Notes: a model not told the origin generated them from the letters alone. Positions 1 to 6,521 are shown, numbered from the stretch's first letter. The stretch is 8,074 bases of DNA from an uncultured Ruminococcus sp. (GCA_902773035.1 CACYDB010000024.1:1-8074), one strand, 5' to 3'. A program made the numbers and translations.

Positions 1-558
1 GAGGTGAGGAAGTAAATCCGTTATGCAGAAGCAGGGCTCGCTTTCATCGGAGCCTACCTGAATGTCAACCCTTGTTCCGTCGAGCTTGACGACCGTTCCG
101 TGAAGCGCGAGGGGCATTACGGTCCACTGATACTTCTTGATTCCGCCGTAGTAATGAGTCTTGAAGAACGCGAGCGACGTGTCCTCGTAAAGCGGATTGG
201 GCTTGAGATCGACCCTCGGGGAGTCGATATGCGCGATTGAGAGTCGCACACCGTCCTTGGTACCGTTCTTGCCGATCACCGCGAGGGCAACCGCCTTGTC
301 GCGATTGATATAGTAAACCTTATCGCCCGCACTGTACTTTTTATCCTGCTCAAAAGGCGTAAAGCCGTTTGCCTCGGCGAGCGCGACGGAATATCTTACC
401 GCCTCACGCTCAACGGGAGAGTTGTCGAGGAACTTTTTGTAGCCCTCGCAGAACTCGTCAGCCTTTTTGAGCTCATCCTCTTTTACGGTAGCTATACCCG
501 TTTTAGCGGGCATAAACAGTTCTTCCTTTAATTTCTTTGTTTTTGATTTTTCGTCCAT
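1..558 (-). CDS. apeA: M18 family aminopeptidase, N-terminal 186 codons (cut by window edge)
   Basis: This is a zinc-dependent cytoplasmic aminopeptidase of family M18 that removes N-terminal residues from peptides. The frame is open from the ATG at 558 to base 1 without a stop, so the C-terminal part (roughly 60% of a usual 450-470 aa protein) lies outside the window. The visible part carries the family signature AHIDSPRVDLKPNPLYE at residues 109-125, where H110 is the expected zinc ligand and D112 the adjacent acidic residue, then KTHYYGGIKKYQW (133-145) and DLLPHL (181-186). These fit the clostridial 'aminopeptidase 1' (ApeA) branch better than the Asp-specific ApeB branch. The start is supported by GGAGGT 6 nt upstream. 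It is the last visible gene of the housekeeping operon, 13 nt after the lytic transglycosylase gene. Family assignment is firm; the gene symbol is less certain. Confidence 0.9.
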   Translation of the reverse strand, partial: MDEKSKTKKLKEELFMPAKTGIATVKEDELKKADEFCEGYKKFLDNSPVEREAVRYSVALAEANGFTPFEQDKKYSAGDKVYYINRDKAVALAVIGKNGTKDGVRLSIAHIDSPRVDLKPNPLYEDTSLAFFKTHYYGGIKKYQWTVMPLALHGTVVKLDGTRVDIQVGSDESEPCFCITDLLPHL

Positions 559-570
559 ATCTTTACCTCC
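559..570 (-). promoter_or_regulatory. Ribosome binding site of the M18 aminopeptidase gene
   Basis: GGAGGT on the minus strand (565-570) lies 6 nt before the ATG at 556-558. It fills most of the 13-nt gap after the upstream TAA stop (572-574), so there is no room for a separate promoter and the gene must be read from the operon transcript. Confidence 0.8.
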
Positions 571-571
571 G

Positions 572-1189
572 TTAAAAATAGAGTTTTTTATACATTTCTT
601 TTGCGTGGCTGACCTTTTTGACATATTTTGCGGTTTCGCCGTAGGGTATGTTTTCAAGGTTCTTGCCGTCGGGGCTGACGTCGGGATCCTTGAGCCACTC
701 GTCAACCTTGTTCAGGCCCGCGTTGTACGCCGCGGCGGCGACATTCTCATCTCCGTCGTAGCGGTCGAGCAGATACCTCAGAAGATAACAGCCGTAGTCA
801 ATATTGGTCTCGGGATCGGTGTAGCTGTCCGCGCTGACAGTTTCGTCACGCATAGCGGCGAGCCAGTCGAAAGTCGCGGGCATAAGCTGCATAAGCCCTT
901 TCGCGCCGACGTGACTCTCAGACTCGGGATTAAATCGCGACTCTGTGCGGATAATCGCGTAGATGTATGGTCTGTCGAGCTGATATTTGTCGGCAGCGCT
1001 GTCAACGAAGGCGCTGTACTTAATAGGATAAGCCGCTTCTTCGAGCTTATTCCTCGCCTTGCCCATGTTTGAAATTATACAGTAAAGCGTCGCCGCGATA
1101 ATTGCGACCAGCGCCAGAAACATTAAGAATTTACGTATCGGGTGCCTTTTTTTACGCCGCCTCGGACGACGTCGTCTTGCCTGAGCCAT
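572..1189 (-). CDS. Membrane-anchored lytic transglycosylase (SLT domain, GH23-like)
   Basis: This 205 aa protein is predicted to cleave peptidoglycan between MurNAc and GlcNAc, leaving 1,6-anhydro ends, on the outer face of the membrane. Residues 1-20 are very basic (runs of R and K) and are followed by one hydrophobic segment (about 21-40), giving an inside-positive signal anchor. The catalytic SLT domain covers about 55-200: the catalytic glutamate is E83 in IIRTESRFNP, then GLMQLMP (98-104), AYNAG (154-158) and IPYGETAKYV (181-190), all in the usual order. I chose the ATG at 1189, which has GAGGTG (1193-1198) just upstream. The GTG at 1195, two codons earlier, lies inside that ribosome site and is less likely. 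The gap to the coaE stop is 7 nt. It resembles the small YjbJ/CwlQ-like SLT proteins of Bacillota; its physiological role (growth, division or spore wall) cannot be told from sequence. Confidence 0.92.
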   Translation of the reverse strand: MAQARRRRPRRRKKRHPIRKFLMFLALVAIIAATLYCIISNMGKARNKLEEAAYPIKYSAFVDSAADKYQLDRPYIYAIIRTESRFNPESESHVGAKGLMQLMPATFDWLAAMRDETVSADSYTDPETNIDYGCYLLRYLLDRYDGDENVAAAAYNAGLNKVDEWLKDPDVSPDGKNLENIPYGETAKYVKKVSHAKEMYKKLYF

Positions 1190-1192
1190 AGT

Positions 1193-1198
1193 CACCTC
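1193..1198 (-). promoter_or_regulatory. Ribosome binding site deciding the lytic transglycosylase start
   Basis: GAGGTG on the minus strand overlaps the coaE TGA stop (1197-1199) and sits 3 nt before the ATG at 1187-1189. Its last three bases could be read as a GTG start, but then that start would have no ribosome site of its own. The arrangement suggests translational coupling with coaE. Confidence 0.65.
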
Positions 1199-1787
1199 AA
1201 AGCCTGTCGATTATTTCCTCCGCGCGAGCCCTGAGCTCATCGGGGGTTGAGTTGTTTTCTATAGTATAGTCGCTGTTCTCCCTGAAATATTCGTCGGAAA
1301 ACTGCGCGTTTATTCTTCTTTTCGCTTCCTCATCTGTGAGATTATCGCGCGCCTTAATGCGTTCGAGACGGATTTTTTCATCAGCCGTAACGGAAATGAC
1401 CGCGTCGCAGATTATATCAAGCCCGCTCTCAAAAAGCTGAGGAGCGTCGAATATGATTTTATCCGCGCCGCCGTCGGCAAGGGCTTTGAGCTCCTTTAAG
1501 AAAAGCGGCGTGATATGCGGATGGGTCACACTGTTGAGCAGGGCTGTGTTATCCTTTGAGGAAAACGCTCTCTTTGCCAGAAGTCCGCGGTCAAGCTTAC
1601 CTTTGACGACCGTATCCTCGCCGAAAAAGGTTTTCACGGACTCGAGAACGATCGGGTTTTTCATAATCTCACGCGCGAGCAAATCGGCGTCGATCACCTT
1701 GTAGCCGCGCTTCTCAAATACGGCGCGAACCTCGCCCTTACCCGCGCCCGTTGCGCCTGTAAGTCCGATAAGCTTATAGCTTTTCAA
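1197..1787 (-). CDS. coaE: Dephospho-CoA kinase
   Basis: CoaE catalyses the last step of coenzyme A synthesis, ATP-dependent phosphorylation of the 3'-hydroxyl of dephospho-CoA, in the cytoplasm. The 196 aa length is normal. The P-loop is GATGAGKG (11-18), followed by the DAD motif (33-35), THPHI (89-93), a DAPQLFESGL lid/CoA segment (115-124) and the C-terminal RIKARDNLTDEEAKRRINAQ region (144-163). The start codon is TTG at 1785-1787, preceded at 7 nt by GAGGTG. No better ATG exists in frame, and the protein begins right at the expected first beta strand. The first 14 nt overlap the end of the Sua5 gene in another frame, so translation is probably coupled. One small oddity is that the P-loop lysine is followed by Gly rather than the usual Ser/Thr (as in adenylate kinases). 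Confidence 0.95.
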   Translation of the reverse strand: MKSYKLIGLTGATGAGKGEVRAVFEKRGYKVIDADLLAREIMKNPIVLESVKTFFGEDTVVKGKLDRGLLAKRAFSSKDNTALLNSVTHPHITPLFLKELKALADGGADKIIFDAPQLFESGLDIICDAVISVTADEKIRLERIKARDNLTDEEAKRRINAQFSDEYFRENSDYTIENNSTPDELRARAEEIIDRL

Positions 1788-2808
1788 GGTCGATCACCTC
1801 AAATCCCGCGGCTCTGATGAGCCTGTTGTAGACAGCCATTCCCACGCCGTCGGGGTCGGGACACCGCGCGTACACGAGGGTAATGTCGCTGTCACCGTCG
1901 ATCTCGCGCAGAGATGAAAACAGTCTGCGCGCCTGTGAGAGTGAGTCGTCCCTGCCGCCGAGGGAGAATTTTTTGAGCGTGATTTCGCTCATATCCTCGT
2001 CGTAGCAGAGGGCGGCTACGCCTTTATCATCGTGAGAATTAACGTAATTTATATATGAAGAATCGCTGCCGTGGAGCAGTACGACCCGCGCCTTTGGCGA
2101 ATAATGCTTGTACTTCATTCCCGGGGAAGCGGCCTTCTCCCCGTTCCGCAGCTCGTTAAGCACGGCGTCGTCAACGTCAACCTCGCCGATTACGCTTTCA
2201 AGCTGCTCAACCGTAATTCCGCCCGGACGGAGAAGTCTCGGAGGGTTTACGGCGAGAGTGATGACAGTGCTCTCGAGCCCTACGCTGCACTCGCCGCCGT
2301 CAACTACGGCGTCTATTTTACTGTTCATATCATTCATAACGTGAGCGGCAGTCGTCGGACTGGGCGAACCTGAAATGTTCGCCGAGGGTGCGGCTAACGG
2401 TACTCCCGCCGCCCTGATGATTTTCTGAGCCGTCGGATGTGACGGAAAACGGACTGCGACCGTATCAAGCCCCGCGCTAACCTCGTCGGGAATACTCTTG
2501 CCCTTGGGGAGAATGATCGTCAGCGGTCCGCTCCAGAAGCGTTCGGCAAGGAGCCGAGCTTTTTCGGGAAATTCAGACACAAGCGAGAACCGCTCGATGT
2601 CGGCTAAATCGGCAATATGAACAATCAGCGGATTGTCGGCGGGTCTCCCCTTCGCCTTAAAAATCGACTCAACCGCCTTGCCGTTGAGAGCGTCGGCGGC
2701 AAGTCCGTAGACGGTTTCGGTGGGTATCGCGACAAGTCCGCCGCGGCTGAGTATTTCGCCCGCGGCTTCTATATCTTTTTCGTTATCGTGTAATAGTAAG
2801 GTTTTCAT
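1774..2808 (-). CDS. sua5: Threonylcarbamoyl-AMP synthase (Sua5/YwlC type)
   Basis: This enzyme makes L-threonylcarbamoyl-AMP from threonine, bicarbonate and ATP, the first step of the t6A37 modification of ANN-decoding tRNAs. At 344 aa it is the long two-domain Sua5 form, not the short TsaC form. The YrdC domain (about 1-205) shows PTETVYGLA (29-37), KGRPADNPL (53-61), PSANISG (141-147), GLESTV (177-182) and RPGGI (194-198). The linker SPGMKYKHYSP (228-238) leads into the C-terminal Sua5 domain, which ends with NRLIRAAGFEVIDL (328-341). The ATG at 2808 shares its A with the prfA stop (TGATG) and has GGAGAG just upstream. Its place next to the release factor gene fits a translation-related operon. 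The TsaB/D/E partners are not in this window. Confidence 0.96.
   Translation of the reverse strand: MKTLLLHDNEKDIEAAGEILSRGGLVAIPTETVYGLAADALNGKAVESIFKAKGRPADNPLIVHIADLADIERFSLVSEFPEKARLLAERFWSGPLTIILPKGKSIPDEVSAGLDTVAVRFPSHPTAQKIIRAAGVPLAAPSANISGSPSPTTAAHVMNDMNSKIDAVVDGGECSVGLESTVITLAVNPPRLLRPGGITVEQLESVIGEVDVDDAVLNELRNGEKAASPGMKYKHYSPKARVVLLHGSDSSYINYVNSHDDKGVAALCYDEDMSEITLKKFSLGGRDDSLSQARRLFSSLREIDGDSDITLVYARCPDPDGVGMAVYNRLIRAAGFEVIDLEKL
1795..1800 (-). promoter_or_regulatory. Ribosome binding site supporting the coaE TTG start
   Basis: GAGGTG on the minus strand lies inside the last codons of the Sua5 gene, 7 nt before the TTG at 1785-1787. It is the main evidence for the non-ATG start of coaE. 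Confidence 0.7.
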
Positions 2809-3884
2809 CAGCTCTCCATACTCTCCCTGAGCTTTTCCGCTCTGTCGGCGGCGGTGAGGCTATCGATTACCTCGTCGAGATCGCCGTTGAGGATATCCTC
2901 GAGCTTGTAGAGGGTGAGCCCTATGCGGTGGTCGGTGAGTCTGCCCTGAGGGTAGTTATAGGTGCGGATTCTCTCGCTCCTGTCGCCCGAGCCTACCTGA
3001 CTCTTTCTCTCGGCTGAGATAGCGCTGTCCTGAGCCTCCTGCTTCTGCTGCAAAAGTCTTGACTTGAGCACCTTCATCGCCTTGTCCTTGTTCTTGTACT
3101 GGCTTCGCTCGTCCTGACACTCGACGACCATTCCTGTCGGCAGGTGAGTGATTCGGATAGCGGAGGAGGTCTTGTTGATATGCTGACCGCCCGCGCCTGA
3201 TGAGCGGAAGGTATCTATCTTCAAATCCTTGGGGTTGATCTCCATCTCGACCTCGTCAGCCTCGGGAAGCACAGCGACGGTGGTGGTAGAGGTATGGATC
3301 CTGCCCTGACTCTCGGTTTCGGGAACACGCTGGACGCGGTGAACTCCGCTCTCGTACTTGAAGCGGCTGTAGGCTCCCTCGCCGTTGATCATAAAGGAAA
3401 TTTCCTTGAAGCCTCCGAGCTCGGTTTCATTGGCGTTGATGACCTCGGTCTTAAAGCCCTTGCGCTCGGCGTACATCGTGTACATTCTGTACAAAACGCC
3501 TGAGAACAAAGCGCTTTCCTCACCGCCCGCGCCGCCGCGGATTTCGACGATAACGTTACGCTCGTCGTTGGGATCCTTGGGGAGCAGGAGGATTTTGAGC
3601 TCGTCGGAAAGAGTTTCGACGTTTTTCTTAGCCTCGTCCAGTTCAAGCTGGGCGAGCTCTCGAAACTCCGCGTCGGAGGATGAGTCGCCGAGAATCTCGA
3701 GGCTGTCCTCGATAGTCTGCTTAGCGTCCTTGTACTCTCGGTACTTCTCGACCACAGGCTCGAGCTCGCGAATCTCCTTCATGATCTTCTGATATTCGTC
3801 CACATTCGCGGCGATATCAGGCTCGTATATTTTTTTGTTCAGCTCATTATAGCGTTTTTCAAAAATCTCGATTCTCTCAAACAT
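2808..3884 (-). CDS. prfA: Peptide chain release factor 1
   Basis: RF1 recognises UAA and UAG in the ribosomal A site and triggers hydrolysis of peptidyl-tRNA. The 358 aa length is typical. The order is an N-terminal helical domain (about 1-100), then the acidic GGAGGEES segment (117-124), the codon-recognition PxT tripeptide as PET (188-190) within RVQRVPETESQGRIHTS, and the catalytic GGQ (232-234) within RSSGAGGQHINKTSSAIR. Q234 is the glutamine normally methylated by PrmC. The PxT motif (not SPF) and the length separate it from RF2. The start ATG (3884) shares its A with the stop of the DUF951 gene (TGATG), and AAGGTG lies 8 nt upstream. No prmC lies between prfA and the next gene, unlike in Bacillus subtilis. 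Confidence 0.98.
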   Translation of the reverse strand: MFERIEIFEKRYNELNKKIYEPDIAANVDEYQKIMKEIRELEPVVEKYREYKDAKQTIEDSLEILGDSSSDAEFRELAQLELDEAKKNVETLSDELKILLLPKDPNDERNVIVEIRGGAGGEESALFSGVLYRMYTMYAERKGFKTEVINANETELGGFKEISFMINGEGAYSRFKYESGVHRVQRVPETESQGRIHTSTTTVAVLPEADEVEMEINPKDLKIDTFRSSGAGGQHINKTSSAIRITHLPTGMVVECQDERSQYKNKDKAMKVLKSRLLQQKQEAQDSAISAERKSQVGSGDRSERIRTYNYPQGRLTDHRIGLTLYKLEDILNGDLDEVIDSLTAADRAEKLRESMES

Positions 3885-4060
3885 CAGCTGAGCACCTTCT
3901 TAATATTTTTTTCTACCTTTTTTCTCGGAAGCATAACCTCGCGCGAGCAACCCTCGCACTTGATTTTGAAGTCCATACCGACTCGCAGAAGCTCAAAGAC
4001 CTTTGAACCGCAGGGGTGAGGCTTTTTCATTTCTATTCTGTCGCCGACCTTTAAATCCAT
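3884..4060 (-). CDS. DUF951 family small protein
   Basis: This 58 aa cytoplasmic protein belongs to DUF951, a small family of Bacillota with no established function. Recognisable parts are VGDRIEMKKPHPCGS (5-19), a central FELLRVGMDFKIKCEGCSR (22-40) and VMLPRKKVEKNIKKVL (42-57). H15, C17, C35 and C38 could form a small zinc site, but that is inference. The start at 4060 has GGAGG 5 nt upstream. An in-frame ATG nine codons earlier (4087) has no ribosome site and would lie at or before the predicted transcription start, so I reject it. It is the first gene of the operon and overlaps prfA by one base, which suggests coupling to translation termination or tRNA modification genes but does not prove a shared role. 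Confidence 0.9.
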   Translation of the reverse strand: MDLKVGDRIEMKKPHPCGSKVFELLRVGMDFKIKCEGCSREVMLPRKKVEKNIKKVLS

Positions 4061-4065
4061 AGCGT

Positions 4066-4070
4066 CCTCC
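4066..4070 (-). promoter_or_regulatory. Ribosome binding site deciding the DUF951 start
   Basis: GGAGG on the minus strand sits 5 nt before the ATG at 4058-4060. It places the start here and not at the upstream in-frame ATG at 4087, giving a leader of about 25 nt from the predicted transcription start. Confidence 0.8.
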
Positions 4071-4091
4071 AAGCAATAGTATAACATTATA

Positions 4092-4120
4092 ATTATAGTA
4101 TTTTTTTATCTCTTCGTCAA
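4092..4120 (-). promoter_or_regulatory. Sigma-A-type promoter of the DUF951-prfA-sua5-coaE operon
   Basis: On the minus strand, TTGACG (4115-4120) is followed after exactly 17 bp by TATAAT (4092-4097). The spacer is A-rich, with a run of seven A. The -35 box matches the consensus at five of six positions and the -10 box at all six. Transcription should start near 4085, about 25 nt before the DUF951 start codon. The match predicts a strong, constitutive housekeeping promoter. No operator-like dyad is visible right at the start site. Confidence 0.85.
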
Positions 4121-4146
4121 GCTCAGTGTGCCTCTGTCTGATACTC

Positions 4147-4213
4147 CCTATCCCCCGCACCGTTAGTTCCTTGGAAAGTCTGCTGCGGGAGGATAGGTTC
4201 TTCGCAGTAGAAC
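4147..4213 (-). other. Cluster of inverted repeats in the intergenic region (possible 3'-UTR structure)
   Basis: Two further inverted repeats abut the strong hairpin at 4214-4242. A large one pairs 4147-4159 with 4184-4197 (13 of 14 positions, one bulged base) around a 24-nt loop that itself contains TTCC-TT-GGAA. A small one pairs GTTCT (4197-4201) with AGAAC (4209-4213). A competing pairing is also possible: 4179-4187 with 4203-4211, nine positions with one weak pair. All of this lies upstream of the predicted transcription start of the housekeeping operon, so on the minus strand it can only belong to the 3' end of the upstream operon. Neither stem is followed by a U tract. Its role is unknown. 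Confidence 0.5.
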
Positions 4214-4242
4214 GGACGGAAAGGATACATTCCTTTCCGTCC
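4214..4242 (-). terminator. Probable transcription terminator of the sigma factor operon
   Basis: A perfect 12-bp inverted repeat (GGACGGAAAGGA at 4214-4225, its complement at 4231-4242) with a 5-nt loop begins 14 bases after the stop of the secreted protein gene. Position and stem strength fit an intrinsic terminator. The following bases (GTTCT on the minus strand) are a poor U tract, so termination may be leaky or need a factor. It could alternatively be a stabilising 3' hairpin. Confidence 0.55.
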
Positions 4243-4256
4243 CGATAATTTTGAAA

Positions 4257-6521
4257 CTATTTAACTTTGATCTTTATCTTCTTTATGACCGTCTTTGCGG
4301 CATAGGTCTTGGTGCCCTTCGCCAGCACTCTGACTTTTATATTGTAGGCGCCCTTTTTAGTACCCTTTCTGACTATTATTCTGCCCTTCTTGGTGAGGGT
4401 CAGCTTCTTTGAGCCGGAGAGCTTTTTGTAAGTCACCTTGCCCTTGGCGTTCTTTACCGTAATTGCGCTTACAGTTACCTTGCTCTTTTTGAGCTTCTTA
4501 GCCTTGACGGTCTTTGCCTTGGCGGTAACCTTCATCGGGTTAGCCTTTTTAGCTTTGTCAACACTCACAACATCTGCGTATGAAGCAGGCTTTGTCATAT
4601 CCGTTTCAGCCTTCCGGGGGTCTGTCGTATTTTCTTTATACGGCCACGCTCCGCCACTGTATACGGCGTTATTTTGTTCAGCTTCTTCCAAAGTTTTATA
4701 ATATCCATACTTTCCGTCGCCGTAGTAATAGAACCACGCTCCCTTAGCATTCTGTTGTCCAATGCCTTCATATATATCTGCTTGGCAGCAAACAAATATC
4801 ATCGAGTCAAAATCCTCTGTTCCGTCGGGATAAAAGCCGTATCTATCCTCTCCGGGCAGGTATTTTGTCGCGGTCAGATTAGTTGTCTGCATAGCTGATT
4901 TTACAGAGAGCGGGTCGTCATAATCCCGGACAACCGCGTTGTTGAAAATAACAGCCTCTACATCCGACGGAATACGAGCGACAAAAATATTCTCGTCCTT
5001 TTCGTCTTTCTCGGTTACTTTGTACCCGTACCAAGCGTCGTCTGCTCCGTAATAATCGAGGCAATTATCAGTACCTGCCCACCAATAAATACCGGCTGCG
5101 CAGGATTTAAGGCTTCCGTCGAAGCAATCGTTATAGCTGTTTCTCCACTCCTCCGGCATATAGAAGCGCAGGGTTTTTGTTTTTTGCTTATCCTTTACCG
5201 CGTCCTTAACGTCAATATGCTCGACCGGTGTTTTCACTTCCACATCCGCTGTTTGTTTTCCTTCTAAAGCCGCAGATTGAATCTCGGGAAGGTCAAGAAG
5301 CGTGTAGAGCACCTTGCGAAAGTTCTCTTTGTCTTTTCTGTCAAGTATAACGGAGCCGTGATAATACTTATCGGGATCGTACTCATTTTGTTCGATTTCA
5401 GTTTTTTTGATTCCGAGGTTTTGCTCTAACAAAAATTGCTCCGGGTCCAGATCACCGTTCTCAATCTCTCTTGACGCTTGCTCGGTAAATCTCACATATA
5501 TTTTGGAGAATCCGATTTCTTTCTCTTTTTCGGGAAGTTCATCCCAATTATACTCGCAAAAATCGAATCTGTCTGTGTTGTTAGGAAACTGAGCGGTTGA
5601 GTCAAGTATATACTGAGCCTTCAGTACATTTGCGCAGTTGTGGGTATTCAGCGTGACTTGATATATATAATAATCCTGCGTATAATCTCCTTTTGCAAGG
5701 TCGGTTATTTTTTTGATTCCGGGGATTAACTCGTTCAGTGTTTTTTCAACATAGCCTCTGTCGTAGCCGGAATCATCAGAATCAATACCCACACTCAGTT
5801 GATTATCGGCAAAAACATTACCGTCGTCTGTATAAAAATCGTCTGTCGCGATAGTTGAGGTAAAGTCTATGTTGTCGTCCTCGTCAAGCGCTTCACAAAC
5901 CGCAAGCACATTCTCGCAGCTTTTTTGATTTAGGGTCAGCGTATAGAAGCATCTGTCGTAATCATCATTGTAATCGGTTTTTTCTATTTTGCTGATTCCG
6001 AGCTTTTTGTTGCTGAAAAACTTATCGGCGTCAAATTTTCCTGTATAAACCTGCTTTGTTTTTTCCGGCTTGAGCGCCGCGATGAGCCTGCACTCGTCGA
6101 AGCTGTACTCCTCTTCTTCGGGATAATACACCTGAAATGCTGCCTGAGTCGAGTAATCAACATCATACAATACAACAATACGGACAATCGCGCAGTCTTT
6201 ATCGACCTTAACCGTAATCGCGTTGCCGAAGTTGCAGTAGTTCTTTTCGCCGTCTTTCTTTTGGTAAAAAACCTTGAACTGATATGTTCCCGCGGAAATA
6301 TTTTTAAAATCCTTATAAAACTGACCGTTGGAGTCTAATTGCAATTTACATTCAGGGTCGTCCCCGTCATTCCAATCAGAACCGCAAAGTCCCTCGGAGC
6401 CTGTAACATAAAAGCCTGTATAACGGCTACGATCAGAATCGGTATACTCGGCATACACCGATTGCGTAAACAACGCGGTTATCAAAACAAATGCCAACAA
6501 AACAGAAGCACATCGTTTCAT
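4257..6521 (-). CDS. Secreted modular protein: starch-binding-like domains, three internal repeats, lysine-rich Ig-like tail
   Basis: I do not know the function of this 754 aa protein. Residues 1-24 are a signal peptide (MKRC, hydrophobic core, VYA then EY as likely cleavage site). Residues 33-135 resemble the X25/amylase-type starch-binding fold: YVTGSEGLCGSDWN near the start, ISAGTYQFKV (75-84), then GN and a YD near the end. Three related repeats follow (about 143-220, 241-315, 340-419). Residues 448-580 (RFYMPEEWRNSYN, IPSDVEAVIFNN, QTTNLT) resemble CBM25/26-like modules. Residues 595-624 match the tail of the neighbouring membrane protein. From about 655 the chain is lysine-rich with a beta-strand pattern like the Big_2-type repeats that end many clostridial exoproteins. 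No LPXTG, dockerin or catalytic motif is seen. AAAGGA lies 10 nt before the chosen ATG (6519-6521); an ATG at 6530 is only 1 nt from it and is unlikely. Confidence 0.85.
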   Translation of the reverse strand: MKRCASVLLAFVLITALFTQSVYAEYTDSDRSRYTGFYVTGSEGLCGSDWNDGDDPECKLQLDSNGQFYKDFKNISAGTYQFKVFYQKKDGEKNYCNFGNAITVKVDKDCAIVRIVVLYDVDYSTQAAFQVYYPEEEEYSFDECRLIAALKPEKTKQVYTGKFDADKFFSNKKLGISKIEKTDYNDDYDRCFYTLTLNQKSCENVLAVCEALDEDDNIDFTSTIATDDFYTDDGNVFADNQLSVGIDSDDSGYDRGYVEKTLNELIPGIKKITDLAKGDYTQDYYIYQVTLNTHNCANVLKAQYILDSTAQFPNNTDRFDFCEYNWDELPEKEKEIGFSKIYVRFTEQASREIENGDLDPEQFLLEQNLGIKKTEIEQNEYDPDKYYHGSVILDRKDKENFRKVLYTLLDLPEIQSAALEGKQTADVEVKTPVEHIDVKDAVKDKQKTKTLRFYMPEEWRNSYNDCFDGSLKSCAAGIYWWAGTDNCLDYYGADDAWYGYKVTEKDEKDENIFVARIPSDVEAVIFNNAVVRDYDDPLSVKSAMQTTNLTATKYLPGEDRYGFYPDGTEDFDSMIFVCCQADIYEGIGQQNAKGAWFYYYGDGKYGYYKTLEEAEQNNAVYSGGAWPYKENTTDPRKAETDMTKPASYADVVSVDKAKKANPMKVTAKAKTVKAKKLKKSKVTVSAITVKNAKGKVTYKKLSGSKKLTLTKKGRIIVRKGTKKGAYNIKVRVLAKGTKTYAAKTVIKKIKIKVK
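5265..6095 (-). repeat. Three tandem protein repeats of about 75-80 residues in the secreted protein
   Basis: Seen by aligning the translation by eye. Repeat 1 (residues 143-220) has LGISKIE, FYTLTLN and SCENVLAVCEAL. Repeat 2 (241-315) has PGIKKIT, IYQVTLN and NCANVLKAQYIL. Repeat 3 (340-419) has LGIKKTE, GSVILDR and KENFRKVLYTL. Each begins with a beta-like strand and ends with a helix plus a short strand. The order strand-helix-strand-strand-helix-strand resembles the peptidase inhibitor I9/propeptide-like fold often seen in Ruminococcus exoproteins, but the fold call is inference. The DNA is too diverged to be a nucleotide repeat. Confidence 0.6.

Noticed and set aside
467..1072. Open frame of 201 codons on the plus strand
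   Set aside because: It lies antisense to the M18 aminopeptidase and the lytic transglycosylase, both well supported by motifs, and its translation has no recognisable domain.
2071..2373. Open frames of 78-100 codons on the plus strand within the Sua5 gene
   Set aside because: They are antisense to conserved Sua5 motifs and have no supporting ribosome site or family resemblance.
3385..3792. Serine-rich 135-codon open frame on the plus strand
   Set aside because: Its Ser/Leu-rich translation is the usual by-product of reading the opposite strand of a Glu/Lys-rich gene, here prfA.
4087..4095. Plus-strand TATAAT (4088-4093) as a divergent promoter
   Set aside because: It comes from the AT-rich palindrome-like -10 region of the minus-strand promoter. 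There is no -35 box at the right distance on the plus strand and no plus-strand gene to serve.
4147..4242. CRISPR array or insertion sequence end
   Set aside because: The repeats are inverted, not direct and regularly spaced, and no transposase, cas gene or target-site duplication is visible.
4061..4256. Riboswitch or T-box in front of the prfA operon
   Set aside because: The predicted transcription start is about 25 nt before the first gene, leaving no room for a leader RNA, and the hairpins lie upstream of the promoter.
4257..6521. Secreted protein as an amylase or other glycoside hydrolase
   Set aside because: Only binding-type and structural modules are recognisable; I see no catalytic-domain motif in any part of the chain.
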